Counted from the first letter of the stretch, positions 42,150 to 52,029 are shown. The stretch is DNA of 64,000 nucleotides from Paenibacillus sp. MMS18-CY102 (GCF_009789195.1 NZ_WSTC01000018.1:1-64000), one strand, 5' to 3'. Notes: generated from the sequence alone by a model not told the origin. A program made the numbers and translations.

Positions 42150-44948
42150 ATGAAATCGAGAGCTATACGGTTTTGGAGTATCGTTTTATTCGCAGCATTG
42201 CTGATTCAAGCGATTAGCTATACAGCATCGGCGCCAAGCACGGTGCAAGCGGCAGGGGAGGAGTATGGCCTTCCAGCCCAATCGAAAGAAGGCGTTATTC
42301 TCCATGCTTGGAACTGGTCGTTCGATACGATTAAGAATAACCTTCCGGCTATTGCAGCTGCGGGCTACAAGACGATTCAAACGTCCCCAATCCAGGGCAC
42401 GAAGGAAAGCAGTATGGGCGGGGACAAATGGTGGGTGCTTTATCAGCCAACCAACTTCCAAATCGGCAATGCACAGCTGGGCAGCCGAGATCAATTTAAG
42501 AGCATGTGTGAAGAAGCGGCCAAATATGGCATCAATATTATCGTCGACGTTGTTGCGAACCACACAGCGAATGCCGGCGGAGGCAGCCAGCAAATGCAGC
42601 CATCTGACAATGTAGATGCTGCAATCCGCAATAACCCGAACTTCTGGCATCAAGCTACAGCCGTACAAGACTGGGGCAACAGATGGCAGGTGACCCAGTG
42701 GGGCATTAATCTTCCGGACCTAAACACGTCCAACCAAGAGCTGCAAAATATGATTATCGCCTTCTTGAATGATGCAATTGCGCTTGGCGCGGACGGATTC
42801 CGATTTGATGCTGCGAAGCATATCGAGCTTCCTGATGACCCTAATGGCGCTGCTTCAAACTTCTGGACTCGCGTGTTAGGCTCACTGACCAACAAGGAAA
42901 GCAAGTACATTTATGGTGAAGTTCTTCAAGGCGGAGCCGATCGCTTCTTCGATTATTCGAACTACATGAGTTTGTTGGCTGACCATTACGGCGGCAGCAT
43001 CAGAAACGCGGTAACGAACAAAAATGTTGACGTCGCGAAGGCCTACGACGCGAATAATGTAAGTCCATCTAAGCTCGTAACGTGGGTCGAATCCCATGAT
43101 ACGTATGCGAATAACAGCAGTGTATCGACATATTTGAACGATTGGCAGATCAAAATGGGCTGGTCGATCATCGCAGCTCGTGCGGAATCAGCGCCGTTAT
43201 TCTTCAACCGGCCAGCAGGCGGCGGCAAGTTCGCAAGCTCGCTCGGCCAACAAGGCAACGATCTGTGGAGAGATGCAGATGTAGTTGCGGTAAACAAATT
43301 CCACAATGCAATGGTTGGCCAAGGCGAATTCTTGCGCACGCAAGGCAGCCAAATCATGCTGGTGGAGCGCGGAACGAAAGGCATGACGATCGTTAACCTT
43401 GGCGGGGACGCCCAAATTAACTCGGATACGAACTTAGCAAACGGCACTTATACGAATAAAGCATCAGGCGGCGGCACGTTTACGGTCTCCAATGGCAAGA
43501 TTACGGGCAGCATCGGCAGCGGCAAAATCGCTGTTCTGTATGAAGCAGCTAATCCAACAGGCATTTCAATCGATAAGGCAGAAGGCGCATTCTATACGGA
43601 TGCTCTGAGCGTGACGATGTCGTACACAGGCTCGACGTCAGCTACGTACTCGGTGAACAACGGCGCGGCTACTTCGTTTAGCTCGGGCTCCACGATCAGC
43701 ATCGGTGCAGGCGCGGCAATTGGCTCGTCCTTCGTACTGAAAATTACGGCAGGAGCGGTTACCAAGACGTATACGTTTACGAAAGCAGACCCGAATGCTG
43801 CGCTCAAAGTGCATTTCTACAAGCCAGCAAGCTGGGGAACGCCGAACGTTTACTTCTATGATGATTCCGTAACGCCGACGAAGATTGGCGTAGCGTGGCC
43901 AGGCGCCGCAATGCAGGATGAAGGCAACGGCTGGTTCGTTTATACGATTCCAGCTTGGACGCAGGCGAAAGTAATCTTTAACTCTGGCAGCAACCAGTTG
44001 CCGGGCGCGAGCCAACCAGGCTTCGCAGTAACGGGCGAGAAGTGGATCAAGGAGAGCGTCATCTATCCGAGCAACCCTGACGTTACGGTTGTAACGCCTA
44101 CTGTGTCGATCGACAAGGCAGAAGGAACGTTCAGCACGGATAGCCTTGAAGTAGCGATGAGCTACACGAATGCTACATCCGCTAGCTATTCCTTGAATGG
44201 CGGGGCTGCAACTTCCTTTACTTCGGGGCAAAAGGTAACGATCGGTGCAGGCGATGCTTCCGGCACGGTGTACACGTTGGCGATTACGGCTTCCAATGCA
44301 ACTGCAGGAACGAACACGACGAAGACGTTCACATTCACGAAGCAGCTTCAGCCGACCAATAGCATCACGGTCCATTTCTACAAGCCAAGCGCATGGGGTA
44401 CCCCAAATGTGTATGCTTATGATGACACTGTAAGCCCGACGAAAATCAATGTTGCATGGCCGGGCACGGCAATGACTAGCGAAGGCGACGGTTGGTACTC
44501 CTATACGTTGACCGGCTGGTCCAAAGCGAAAGTAATCTTTAATAGCAACGGGCAGCAGCTTCCTGCTGCGTCCCAGCCAGGCTACTCGGTAACGCAGAAC
44601 GCGTGGATTAAAGACGGCGTTATAACGGCTTCGAAACCAGAAATTCCGAACGGCCAGATGGTATCAGTTACGTTTAATGTGAGTAATGCAACGACAGTTG
44701 CAGGGCAAAATGTATACCTCGTCGGCAGCACGGCTGAACTTGGCAACTGGGATGCAGCGAAGGCAGTCGGCCCTGGCAGCACCACGAACTACCCGACATG
44801 GTCGTTCACGGTGAGCCTGCCTGAAGGCGCGGCGATCCAGTTTAAAGCGATTAAGAAAAGCGGCAGCAGCGTTGTATGGGAAGGCGGCGCCAACCATACG
44901 TACACGGTATCTGCCAGCAATCCAGTAGTAAACGTTACGTTTCAATAA
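42150..44948 (+). CDS. secreted modular alpha-amylase (GH13) with CBM26 and CBM20 modules
   Basis: A 932-residue extracellular starch-degrading enzyme. A signal peptide ends near residue 35. The GH13 domain spans about 40-465 and has the conserved regions DVVANH (133-138), GFRFDAAKH with nucleophile Asp220, acid Glu257 in GEVLQ and Asp317 in ESHD. Next come two copies of a beta-sandwich linker plus starch-binding CBM26 pair (linkers at about 471-546 and 651-731; CBM26 at 553-642 and 740-828), then a CBM20 at about 836-932. A strong promoter and two cre sites upstream indicate glucose repression. The ATG follows AAGGGAGATGG. Confidence 0.95.
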   Translation: MKSRAIRFWSIVLFAALLIQAISYTASAPSTVQAAGEEYGLPAQSKEGVILHAWNWSFDTIKNNLPAIAAAGYKTIQTSPIQGTKESSMGGDKWWVLYQPTNFQIGNAQLGSRDQFKSMCEEAAKYGINIIVDVVANHTANAGGGSQQMQPSDNVDAAIRNNPNFWHQATAVQDWGNRWQVTQWGINLPDLNTSNQELQNMIIAFLNDAIALGADGFRFDAAKHIELPDDPNGAASNFWTRVLGSLTNKESKYIYGEVLQGGADRFFDYSNYMSLLADHYGGSIRNAVTNKNVDVAKAYDANNVSPSKLVTWVESHDTYANNSSVSTYLNDWQIKMGWSIIAARAESAPLFFNRPAGGGKFASSLGQQGNDLWRDADVVAVNKFHNAMVGQGEFLRTQGSQIMLVERGTKGMTIVNLGGDAQINSDTNLANGTYTNKASGGGTFTVSNGKITGSIGSGKIAVLYEAANPTGISIDKAEGAFYTDALSVTMSYTGSTSATYSVNNGAATSFSSGSTISIGAGAAIGSSFVLKITAGAVTKTYTFTKADPNAALKVHFYKPASWGTPNVYFYDDSVTPTKIGVAWPGAAMQDEGNGWFVYTIPAWTQAKVIFNSGSNQLPGASQPGFAVTGEKWIKESVIYPSNPDVTVVTPTVSIDKAEGTFSTDSLEVAMSYTNATSASYSLNGGAATSFTSGQKVTIGAGDASGTVYTLAITASNATAGTNTTKTFTFTKQLQPTNSITVHFYKPSAWGTPNVYAYDDTVSPTKINVAWPGTAMTSEGDGWYSYTLTGWSKAKVIFNSNGQQLPAASQPGYSVTQNAWIKDGVITASKPEIPNGQMVSVTFNVSNATTVAGQNVYLVGSTAELGNWDAAKAVGPGSTTNYPTWSFTVSLPEGAAIQFKAIKKSGSSVVWEGGANHTYTVSASNPVVNVTFQ

Positions 44949-45006
44949 CTAGAGCTTGGAATGAATCGTAGCGTTTGAGGCACACCAAGTTTTGAAGCAT
45001 AACGAA

Positions 45007-45044
45007 AAGAGCACCGGCGTTTAGCGACGCTGGTGCTCTTTTTT
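45007..45044 (+). terminator. terminator of the amylase gene
   Basis: AGAGCACCGGCGT and ACGCTGGTGCTCT form a stem followed by six T residues, about 60 bases after the amylase stop and facing the converging epimerase gene. Confidence 0.9.
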
Positions 45045-45073
45045 ATTTGCTCCGTTTAGGCGGCTAGGGCGGC

Positions 45074-45964
45074 TTAATGCTTCAATAAGTCAGCCAATGC
45101 GGCGTCTAAGTCGGCAAATTGGAACACGAAGCCTTCATGCAAGAGCCGCTCGGGCATTACCCAGCGGCTTTTCGTAATGAGCTCCGTTTCCGTGCGAAGC
45201 GCAAAAGCGCCGACTGCGAGCATCCATGCGGCAGCTGGCAAGCCAATTCGGCGGTTCATCGCCCGGCGCATTTCGCGCATGAAGATGCGGTTCGTCACTG
45301 GATTGGGAGAGGAACAGTTGAAGACGCCGCTTAGCTCCTCATGCTGTTGAAGGAACTGCATGATGCGGAACAAATCTTCGATGTGAATCCAACTGAAGCG
45401 CTGGTCGCCGGAGCCTTGTTGGCCGCCAAGCCCATAGCGGACGAGGTTCCGATAGGGCGTCATGGCGCCGCCGTCTGCACCGAGCACAATCGAGATTCGA
45501 AGCGCGATTTGTCTCGTTCTGGGAAGCTCGAAGGCGAATAAGGCACGCTCCCACGTCTGGGCTACTTCGACCGAGAAGCCCGTGCCAATATCGCCAGTTG
45601 CTTCGGTCATTGGGCGATCCGTTGCATCCCGGTAGATGGTCGCCGTACTGGAATTAAGCCATAGCGGCGGCGGATTGGTACAGCCCGCTAGCGCCTGTCC
45701 GAGAATCGCCGTCGTCTCGGTGCGCGAGCGGAGTATCGCTTCTTTATTCGCATCGTTATAGCGGCAATTGACCGATTTGCCTGCGAGGTTGATGAGCAGC
45801 TCCGCGCTCTCCAGCGCTTCCTTAATTCGGTTCGTATCCTGCCATGCAAGATGCTGCGGCTGCCTTGATATGATGAGGGTCTCGTAGCCGAGCTCTTGAT
45901 ATTTGCGTTCCAAATACTGTCCGATAAAGCCGGTTCCGCCTGCCAACACAACCTTCTTCGTCAC
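45074..45964 (-). CDS. TIGR01777 family SDR epimerase
   Basis: A 296-residue extended SDR protein. It begins TKKVVLAGGTGFIGQYL, with the NAD(P)-binding Rossmann motif, and shows ELLINLAGKSVNCRYN and WLNSSTATIYRDATDRPMTE, which define the TIGR01777/SDR39U1 group of putative nucleotide-sugar epimerases. A C-terminal DUF1731-like part (HEGFVFQFADLDAALADLL) completes it. The substrate is unknown. The start is GTG after AGGAGG. The family A repeat lies in its upstream region. Confidence 0.93.
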   Translation of the reverse strand: MTKKVVLAGGTGFIGQYLERKYQELGYETLIISRQPQHLAWQDTNRIKEALESAELLINLAGKSVNCRYNDANKEAILRSRTETTAILGQALAGCTNPPPLWLNSSTATIYRDATDRPMTEATGDIGTGFSVEVAQTWERALFAFELPRTRQIALRISIVLGADGGAMTPYRNLVRYGLGGQQGSGDQRFSWIHIEDLFRIMQFLQQHEELSGVFNCSSPNPVTNRIFMREMRRAMNRRIGLPAAAWMLAVGAFALRTETELITKSRWVMPERLLHEGFVFQFADLDAALADLLKH

Positions 45965-46069
45965 CTGGCATTCCTCCTGTGTATGCGCATCCATTTGTCC
46001 CCATCGTAGTATACTTGTCCGTTCTTAACAATCTATTTGTTTGTTGTGATGGATGCTCTTGTTGTAGGC

Positions 46070-46298
46070 AAGGGCCGCTCCCGTTGCAGTTTGTGCAATG
46101 GGGGCGGCCCTTGGACGGCGAAAATTGATGTGCCATTGCAGTCTGTACAATGGAAAATGCCGGCTTATCGCCTAAATGGGCTGAAACAACTGCCATTTGC
46201 CTTGAGCGGGCAATCGCCATTGCACGAAATGCAACGGCAAGCCACTTTTACACTTAACGAGCCCATTTCATTGCACAAACTGCAATGGCAACCAGCCG
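46070..46298. repeat. 229-bp multi-hairpin intergenic repeat (family A, copy 2)
   Basis: This is homologous along its length to 34210-34437. The opening hairpin AGGGCCGCTCC with GGGGCGGCCCTT differs from copy 1 by paired changes. The final hairpin at 46269-46287 has CATTGCA with TGCAATG, where copy 1 has CATTGTA with TACAATG, a compensatory T-A to C-G swap. Here the repeat lies between two minus-strand genes, upstream of the epimerase gene and downstream of the SDR gene. Confidence 0.85.
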
Positions 46299-46327
46299 CC
46301 CTGCCTAGCCTCTACAGTGAGGCAAGC

Positions 46328-46394
46328 AATTGTACAGCCTGCTGCAGCAGGCTGCAATAGCTGATGACCACTTGCACGAAATGCAACGGCAGCC
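46328..46394. repeat. extra hairpin units beside family A copy 2
   Basis: CAATTGTAC, the perfect 18-base palindrome AGCCTGCTGCAGCAGGCT at 46336-46353 and GCAAT form one extended hairpin. CTTGCACGAAATGCAACGGC at 46371-46390 repeats the unit at about 46219-46238 almost exactly. These units are absent from copy 1 and run up to the SDR stop codon. Confidence 0.65.
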
Positions 46395-46396
46395 GG

Positions 46397-47137
46397 CTAG
46401 CTTCTGCGCAATATGCCCGCTGCCACAGCTGGAACCAAACGGTTCAGCACCTTCAACAGCTTCACCTTGCCGATCAGCACCTCATACTGGTTGCGCCGCC
46501 AGTTCTTCATGAAAGAGGCAGCGAGTGCTTCGGGCGATATTTTGCCGCTTCCGCGTCCTCTCGTCATCTCGGTATCGACGACGGGCGGGATGATTTCGAA
46601 CACGCGAACGTTCGTGGGCTCCAACTGATAGCGAAGCGCAATGCTGAAGCTGTGTATCGCCGCTTTGGTCGCACAGTAGATGGGGGCGGATTGCTTCGGC
46701 ACGAGCCCGAGGCCGGAGGAGACATTAACGACAGCAGCTTCCCTATGGCGAGATAGCAGCGGCAGCAGCTTGGCGGTGAGCAAGGCCGGCGTGGTCAGAT
46801 TAACTGTAATTTCACGGGTGACCCGTGGCGCAAGGCTCTCCGGCGAAGCCACCGTCCAATCGTCTATATGCTGAATGCCTGCATTGTTGATGAGCACACT
46901 TAACTCGGGGAAATCGGCGGCCAATCTCGTTACAAGCTCCTCCAACTGCCGCTCATCTCCCAAATCACACACCATAGTTACCGTGTTGGGGACCTGCTTC
47001 GTTATATGCTTTAGCTTTGCTTCATCCCGGCCGACGGCGATGACGCGATTGCCGTTTTTTGCGAATGCCTCCGTTAGCGCCAGCCCGATGCCGGATGCGC
47101 CGCCAGTAATGAGTACGGTGTGGCCAGATATTTTCAT
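46397..47137 (-). CDS. SDR family oxidoreductase (DltE-like)
   Basis: A 246-residue short-chain dehydrogenase. The cofactor loop is TGGASGIG with Arg in AVGRDEAK, which suggests NADPH. NNAGIQHI follows, and the active site is in NVSSGLG with YCATKAA. Its long C-terminal part, FEIIPPVVDTEMTRGRG, matches DltE-like SDRs of unknown substrate. It lies 55 bases after the Crp/Fnr regulator on the same strand and may be its target. The stop codon abuts the repeat cluster. Confidence 0.92.
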   Translation of the reverse strand: MKISGHTVLITGGASGIGLALTEAFAKNGNRVIAVGRDEAKLKHITKQVPNTVTMVCDLGDERQLEELVTRLAADFPELSVLINNAGIQHIDDWTVASPESLAPRVTREITVNLTTPALLTAKLLPLLSRHREAAVVNVSSGLGLVPKQSAPIYCATKAAIHSFSIALRYQLEPTNVRVFEIIPPVVDTEMTRGRGSGKISPEALAASFMKNWRRNQYEVLIGKVKLLKVLNRLVPAVAAGILRRS

Positions 47138-47192
47138 TCCACCTAACTCCTCTCTTTGCTTTAACTGTAGAACAGAGAGGGGAGCAGCCGCA

Positions 47193-47822
47193 TTAACCTA
47201 AGTTAATGCGCCGGCGGATTCGGCTAAGCGCGACCGGCGTAATGCCGAGGTAAGAAGCGATGTGATATTGCGGAATAGCGGCCGCGGTACTGCCAAACTG
47301 ATCAAGAAACTGGCGATAGCGGGCTTCCGCAGATAGGATAAGCAGCTCGCGCTCGCGCGTTTCTTTTTTGATATATAACTGTTCGACCAACGTCCGTCCA
47401 ATCCGCTCCCAGCAGGGATGCTTGTCGTACAGGGCACGGAAATCGCTGTAGCGGAATACGGCCAATTGGCTGTCGGCAAGAGCCTGGATAGAGAAGAAGG
47501 CTGGGGCGTCTAACAGCAGCGAACTGTATGAGGCGACGAAATCGGCGGCAGCACAAAAGCTTTTGTTGTACTCTTCACCTGAGGGCGTGGTGTAGTACAT
47601 CCGGAACAGTCCACTGGTGCAAAAGCCGATGTACTGCGCCGGCTCTCCCGCACGGAGCCAATGCTTGTGCTTCGCGACCGTCTGCTTAGCAGACCTCGCC
47701 CAGAACGGCTCCCACTGGCTATCTGGAATCGGCGCGATCCGATTGAACGCAGCGCGCAAAATAGCTTCGCTAGCCGCGTTGCCATGCAATTCGCCGGTCA
47801 CGCGAGTGACCGTTCTGCGCAT
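47193..47822 (-). CDS. Crp/Fnr family transcriptional regulator
   Basis: A 209-residue regulator. The cyclic-nucleotide-binding beta roll fills residues about 35-150 (WLRAGEPAQYIGFCTSGLFRMYYTTPSGEEYNKSF), and the C-terminal helix-turn-helix is IPQYHIASYLGITPVALSRIRRRI. There is no Cys cluster for an iron-sulfur centre. The frame overlaps the 3' end of ilvN by 25 bases. The real start could be slightly further downstream (GTG or TTG), because no good ribosome binding site is seen. Confidence 0.85.
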   Translation of the reverse strand: MRRTVTRVTGELHGNAASEAILRAAFNRIAPIPDSQWEPFWARSAKQTVAKHKHWLRAGEPAQYIGFCTSGLFRMYYTTPSGEEYNKSFCAAADFVASYSSLLLDAPAFFSIQALADSQLAVFRYSDFRALYDKHPCWERIGRTLVEQLYIKKETRERELLILSAEARYRQFLDQFGSTAAAIPQYHIASYLGITPVALSRIRRRINLG

Positions 47823-48424
47823 GGCACCGCAAGCGTGTGTGCCGTCCGCGCTTCCCTTAGCTGCGCTTGCGCATCTGGCTGCTCCTGCAGTTGGCTCGCG
47901 TGCTGTACCTGCACTTGCGCCACCTTCTCCTGGCCCTCGCGAAGCATCGCGGTCGTACCGGTTCGCGACAGCTCCCGAATGCCATACGGCTTCAGCAGCT
48001 CAATCATGGCATCGACTTTGTCGCTATCGCCGACCGCCTGAATGATGAGGCTGGACGGTCCGATGTCGATGGCCGATGCCCGGAACGTATCGACAACGCC
48101 CATAATCTCAGGGCGCTGTGCTGGCAGCGCCGATACGTTGATCAGGGCGAGCTCACGGGCAACCATCGGGCTTGCGCTGAGCAGCCGCACTTGGATAACA
48201 TCGATAAGCTTATACAGCTGCTTTTGAATTTGCTCAATCATGGCGCCGTCGCCAATCGTCTTAATAATCATCCGCGACAAGCCGCGCTCCTCGCTGGCCC
48301 CTACCGTAATGCTGTCGATGTTAAAGCCGCGGCGGCCGAATAGGCCGGATATCCGCTGCAGCACGCCGGGCTGGTCCTGTACAAGCACGGCAATCGTATG
48401 CGTAGCCATTTGCTTTGTTGTCAT
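47798..48424 (-). CDS. ilvN: acetolactate synthase small (regulatory) subunit
   Basis: A 208-residue regulatory subunit of acetohydroxyacid synthase. The N-terminal ACT domain is HTIAVLVQDQPGVLQRISGLFGRRGFNIDSITVG, followed by the second domain ending GIRELSRTGTTAMLREG near residue 163. Family members normally stop there; this one continues about 45 Gln/Ala-rich residues and runs into the regulator gene. Its ATG overlaps the ilvB stop (ATGA), so the two are translationally coupled. It binds valine and controls the catalytic subunit. Confidence 0.95.
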   Translation of the reverse strand: MTTKQMATHTIAVLVQDQPGVLQRISGLFGRRGFNIDSITVGASEERGLSRMIIKTIGDGAMIEQIQKQLYKLIDVIQVRLLSASPMVARELALINVSALPAQRPEIMGVVDTFRASAIDIGPSSLIIQAVGDSDKVDAMIELLKPYGIRELSRTGTTAMLREGQEKVAQVQVQHASQLQEQPDAQAQLREARTAHTLAVPCAERSLA

Positions 48425-50169
48425 TTGCAATCCCCCTCAATCATCTGGTCTAAGTTAGTGCCTGGAAGCACCATCGGATATACGTTCTCTTCCTTCGGAA
48501 TCATGAACTCGACGAGCACGGGACCCGGTGTATCAAGGGCCTCCTGCCATGCGAGCCGAGCCTCATCATTCGTCGATGCCCTAAGCCCCTTTACGCCGTA
48601 CGCGGCCGCTAGTTTTACAAAATCAGGGCTTCCCTGCAAGTCAATGTGCACAAAACGCTGCGCATACATCAGTTCCTGCTGCTGCTTCACCATCCCGAGC
48701 ACTTGATTGTTGAAGATGGCGATCTTCACCGGGATGTTGTGAATGGCACAAATCGCAAGCTCCTGCGCGCACATCTGGAATCCGCCATCCCCGTTGATCG
48801 AAATAACGAGCCGATCCGGATTTCCGATCTGTGCGCCGATAGCGGAGGGGAAGCCGAAACCCATCGTGCCAAGGCCGCCGGATGTAATGAGCGAGCGGGG
48901 GTGCATGAATTTGTAAAATTGCCCGGCCCACATTTGGTGCTGCCCAACGTCGGTCGTCACAATGGCTTCGCCTTGGGTCGTCTCGTTCATTAGCTCGAGT
49001 ACGTATTGCGGCTTCAGCTCCGTCTCTGAGTCTTCATAGCGGAGCGGATGGGTCCGCTTGTACGTGTCAATCTCGGCAAGCCATGCTGCTGTGCGGGCAG
49101 GCTTCAATGCATCATTCGCAATCGCCAGCTCCAATAAGGCACGAATGTCTCCAACGCAGCCAATGTCGGTCTTCACGTTCTTGCCGATCTCGGCGGGATC
49201 AATGTCGAGATGGGCCACCACCCGCGCCTTCGGCGCAAAGCCTTCCACCCGCAGCGTAATCCGGTCGTCGAAACGTGCTCCGATTGAGATAAGCAAATCG
49301 GCATTTTGGATCGCGGTGTTTGCGGTGTAAGTGCCGTGCATGCCGCCCATGCCCATGAACAGCGGATGGCCGCTCGGGAAACCGCCGAGTCCCAGCAGGG
49401 TAGCGGCTACCGGCATTTGGGTTTTCTCTGCAAAAGCTAGCAGCTCTTGCGCAGCGCCGGAATAGACGACGCCACCGCCTGCAAGAATGACCGGCCGTTC
49501 AGCTTGTGCGATTGCTTCCAGCAGCCGTCCGATAGGTGCCGGGTCAGGCGCAGGCGTTTGGGGATACCCTTGCAGCCCAATAGATGTACACGGTTCATAT
49601 GCCAATGTGTGGTTCGAAATATCTTTTGGGATATCGATGAGCACGGGGCCTTGGCGCCCTGTACTTGCGAGATGGAACGCTTCATGCACGATACGCGGCA
49701 GGTCCCGAACGTCGCGAACGAGATAGCTATGCTTCGTAATCGGCATGGTGATGCTCACGATATCAGCTTCCTGAAAAGCGTCCGTCCCCATAACGGTCGT
49801 CGACACGTTGCCTGTAATGACAACCATCGGCACCGAGTCCATATACGCTGTGGCGATGCCGGTTACGAGGTTAGTTGCGCCCGGTCCGGAAGTGGCGATG
49901 CAGACGCCCACCTTGCCTGTGGAGCGGGCATAGCCGTCAGCTGCATGGATCGCTCCCTGTTCATGGCGAGTTAGAATATGCTTGAAGTCGGGATTATCGA
50001 CCATTGCGTCGTAGATATACAAAACATTGCCGCCAGGGTAGCCGAAGACACAGTCGACTCCCTCCTGCAATAGGCTGCGCAGCAGTGCTTCGGATCCGGT
50101 CACCATAGCCGGGACCACCTGCTCGCCTCCCAAATTTGTCGTTGCATTCGCGTTCGTGCTTGTTGTCAT
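48421..50169 (-). CDS. ilvB: acetolactate synthase large (catalytic) subunit
   Basis: A 582-residue ThDP-dependent enzyme making acetolactate or acetohydroxybutyrate, the first common step of valine, leucine and isoleucine synthesis. The N-terminal domain has VFGYPGGNVLYIYDA and the conserved EQGAIHAADGYARSTGKVGVC. The FAD-binding middle has GMGGMHGTYTAN and the ThDP site is NGDGGFQMCAQELA. The ATG follows GAGGAGGAAG. Two tandem T-box leaders precede it, so expression depends on uncharged tRNA. No ilvC or leu genes follow in this window. Confidence 0.97.
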   Translation of the reverse strand: MTTSTNANATTNLGGEQVVPAMVTGSEALLRSLLQEGVDCVFGYPGGNVLYIYDAMVDNPDFKHILTRHEQGAIHAADGYARSTGKVGVCIATSGPGATNLVTGIATAYMDSVPMVVITGNVSTTVMGTDAFQEADIVSITMPITKHSYLVRDVRDLPRIVHEAFHLASTGRQGPVLIDIPKDISNHTLAYEPCTSIGLQGYPQTPAPDPAPIGRLLEAIAQAERPVILAGGGVVYSGAAQELLAFAEKTQMPVAATLLGLGGFPSGHPLFMGMGGMHGTYTANTAIQNADLLISIGARFDDRITLRVEGFAPKARVVAHLDIDPAEIGKNVKTDIGCVGDIRALLELAIANDALKPARTAAWLAEIDTYKRTHPLRYEDSETELKPQYVLELMNETTQGEAIVTTDVGQHQMWAGQFYKFMHPRSLITSGGLGTMGFGFPSAIGAQIGNPDRLVISINGDGGFQMCAQELAICAIHNIPVKIAIFNNQVLGMVKQQQELMYAQRFVHIDLQGSPDFVKLAAAYGVKGLRASTNDEARLAWQEALDTPGPVLVEFMIPKEENVYPMVLPGTNLDQMIEGDCK

Positions 50170-50201
50170 CGATGCTTCCTCCTCGCGTGTAATGGCAAAA
50201 T

Positions 50202-50560
50202 AACCCCTTTCATCCCATACCGGCAGCGTGAGCCGAGTACGAAGGGACGAAAGGGGTTAGCTTATCGTGGTACCACCCTGATTTGCTGGCATTTTGCAAT
50301 GTCCAGCCTCAGGAGGCAAGGCGCATGGAAGCTGCCTTGTCTCCGCGCGATAACGGGCGCATGGCCGTTCTGGCATACAGGCCGATATTGTCTGCTCGGG
50401 GAGGGCAGCGGTGCGCGGCACCTGCTGGCTCCGCCGAATCGGCGTTCCGCTAGAAAGCTCCGAGACGACATCATGGCGGGAATACGGCGAAGGTCGCAGC
50501 AGTTCCTTCACTCTCTGGACGCAAGAGCCCGCACACTTTTATTCTCATCATCGCATTCGC
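50202..50560 (-). promoter_or_regulatory. T-box riboswitch 2 (gene-proximal) upstream of ilvB
   Basis: On the minus strand the T-box motif AGGGTGGTACCACG (50267-50280) is followed by the terminator AACCCCTTTCGTCCC ... GGGATGAAAGGGGTT and a TTTT run at 50202-50260. Stem I lies at about 50440-50540 and keeps CCAGAGAG and TCTCGGAGC. The antiterminator competes with the terminator when uncharged tRNA binds. It lies about 35 bp before the ilvB start codon. Confidence 0.92.
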
Positions 50561-50574
50561 ATATCAATGCACAA

Positions 50575-50925
50575 AACCCCTCTCATCCCATACCGGCAGC
50601 ATGTGCCGAGTACGAAGGGACGAAAGGGGTTAGATTTCGCGGTACCACCCTGGTTCGCTGGTGCCTTGCGGCGGCCAGCCTTATGGGGCAAGGCATGCAC
50701 GGAAGCATCGCCTTGTCACGGCACGGTAACGGGTGCCAATTCGTTCAAGCCTACTTGCCAGATTGTGCGGCCGCATATGCGATTCGCTAGGCGTTCGGGT
50801 GAAAGCTCCGAGAGGACATCATACAGGGGGTTATGGCGAAGGTTGCAGCGTTTCCCTCGCTCTCTGGACATAAGAGCCCTTGCACTTTCATTCTCATCTG
50901 CGCTTTTTAAGCAGGATTCATTTTG
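50575..50925 (-). promoter_or_regulatory. T-box riboswitch 1 (promoter-proximal) upstream of ilvB
   Basis: A complete second copy: the T-box motif AGGGTGGTACCGCG (50639-50652), the terminator with arms AACCCCTTTCGTCCC and GGGATGAGAGGGGTT followed by TTTTG at 50575-50633, and stem I with CCAGAGAGCG and CCTCTCGGAGC at about 50800-50890. It is strongly similar to the downstream copy, especially in the terminator, indicating duplication. Both keep ATGATGTC at the expected specifier side; the specifier codon is not settled here. Confidence 0.92.
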
Positions 50926-50936
50926 AATTTTACCCA

Positions 50937-50964
50937 TGATAGCATAGTTCAAGCGACTTGCAAA
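50937..50964 (-). promoter_or_regulatory. candidate promoter of the ilvBN leader
   Basis: On the minus strand TTGCAA (50959-50964) and TATCAT (50937-50942) are 16 bases apart, directly upstream of the first T-box leader. The -10 has one mismatch and the -35 two to three. Confidence 0.5.
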
Positions 50965-51127
50965 GAGGCTACTTGAAATAATAGGAAACCTACATATAAT
51001 GCGTTTTTTTTGTTCCCTACAGAAGGCAGGCAGGGCGCAAAGAGGCTCTTACACATAAATATGCACCCGTTGGCAAAAGATGAACAAGGGCTTATTAATC
51101 GACAAAATCTGTACAAAATCAGCATAG

Positions 51128-51888
<761 letters not shown>

Positions 51889-52029
51889 AGCAATGGCCTT
51901 GCACACGAATATGCGGCAGGGCTATTCTTGCTTCTACACACTATTTTTGTAAAATAGTTCTAAATTCTTATGCTATACAGTGAGGGGGGCAGTATGCTTG
52001 GGGAAACGCCATCGCAAGGAGGGGCTAGG

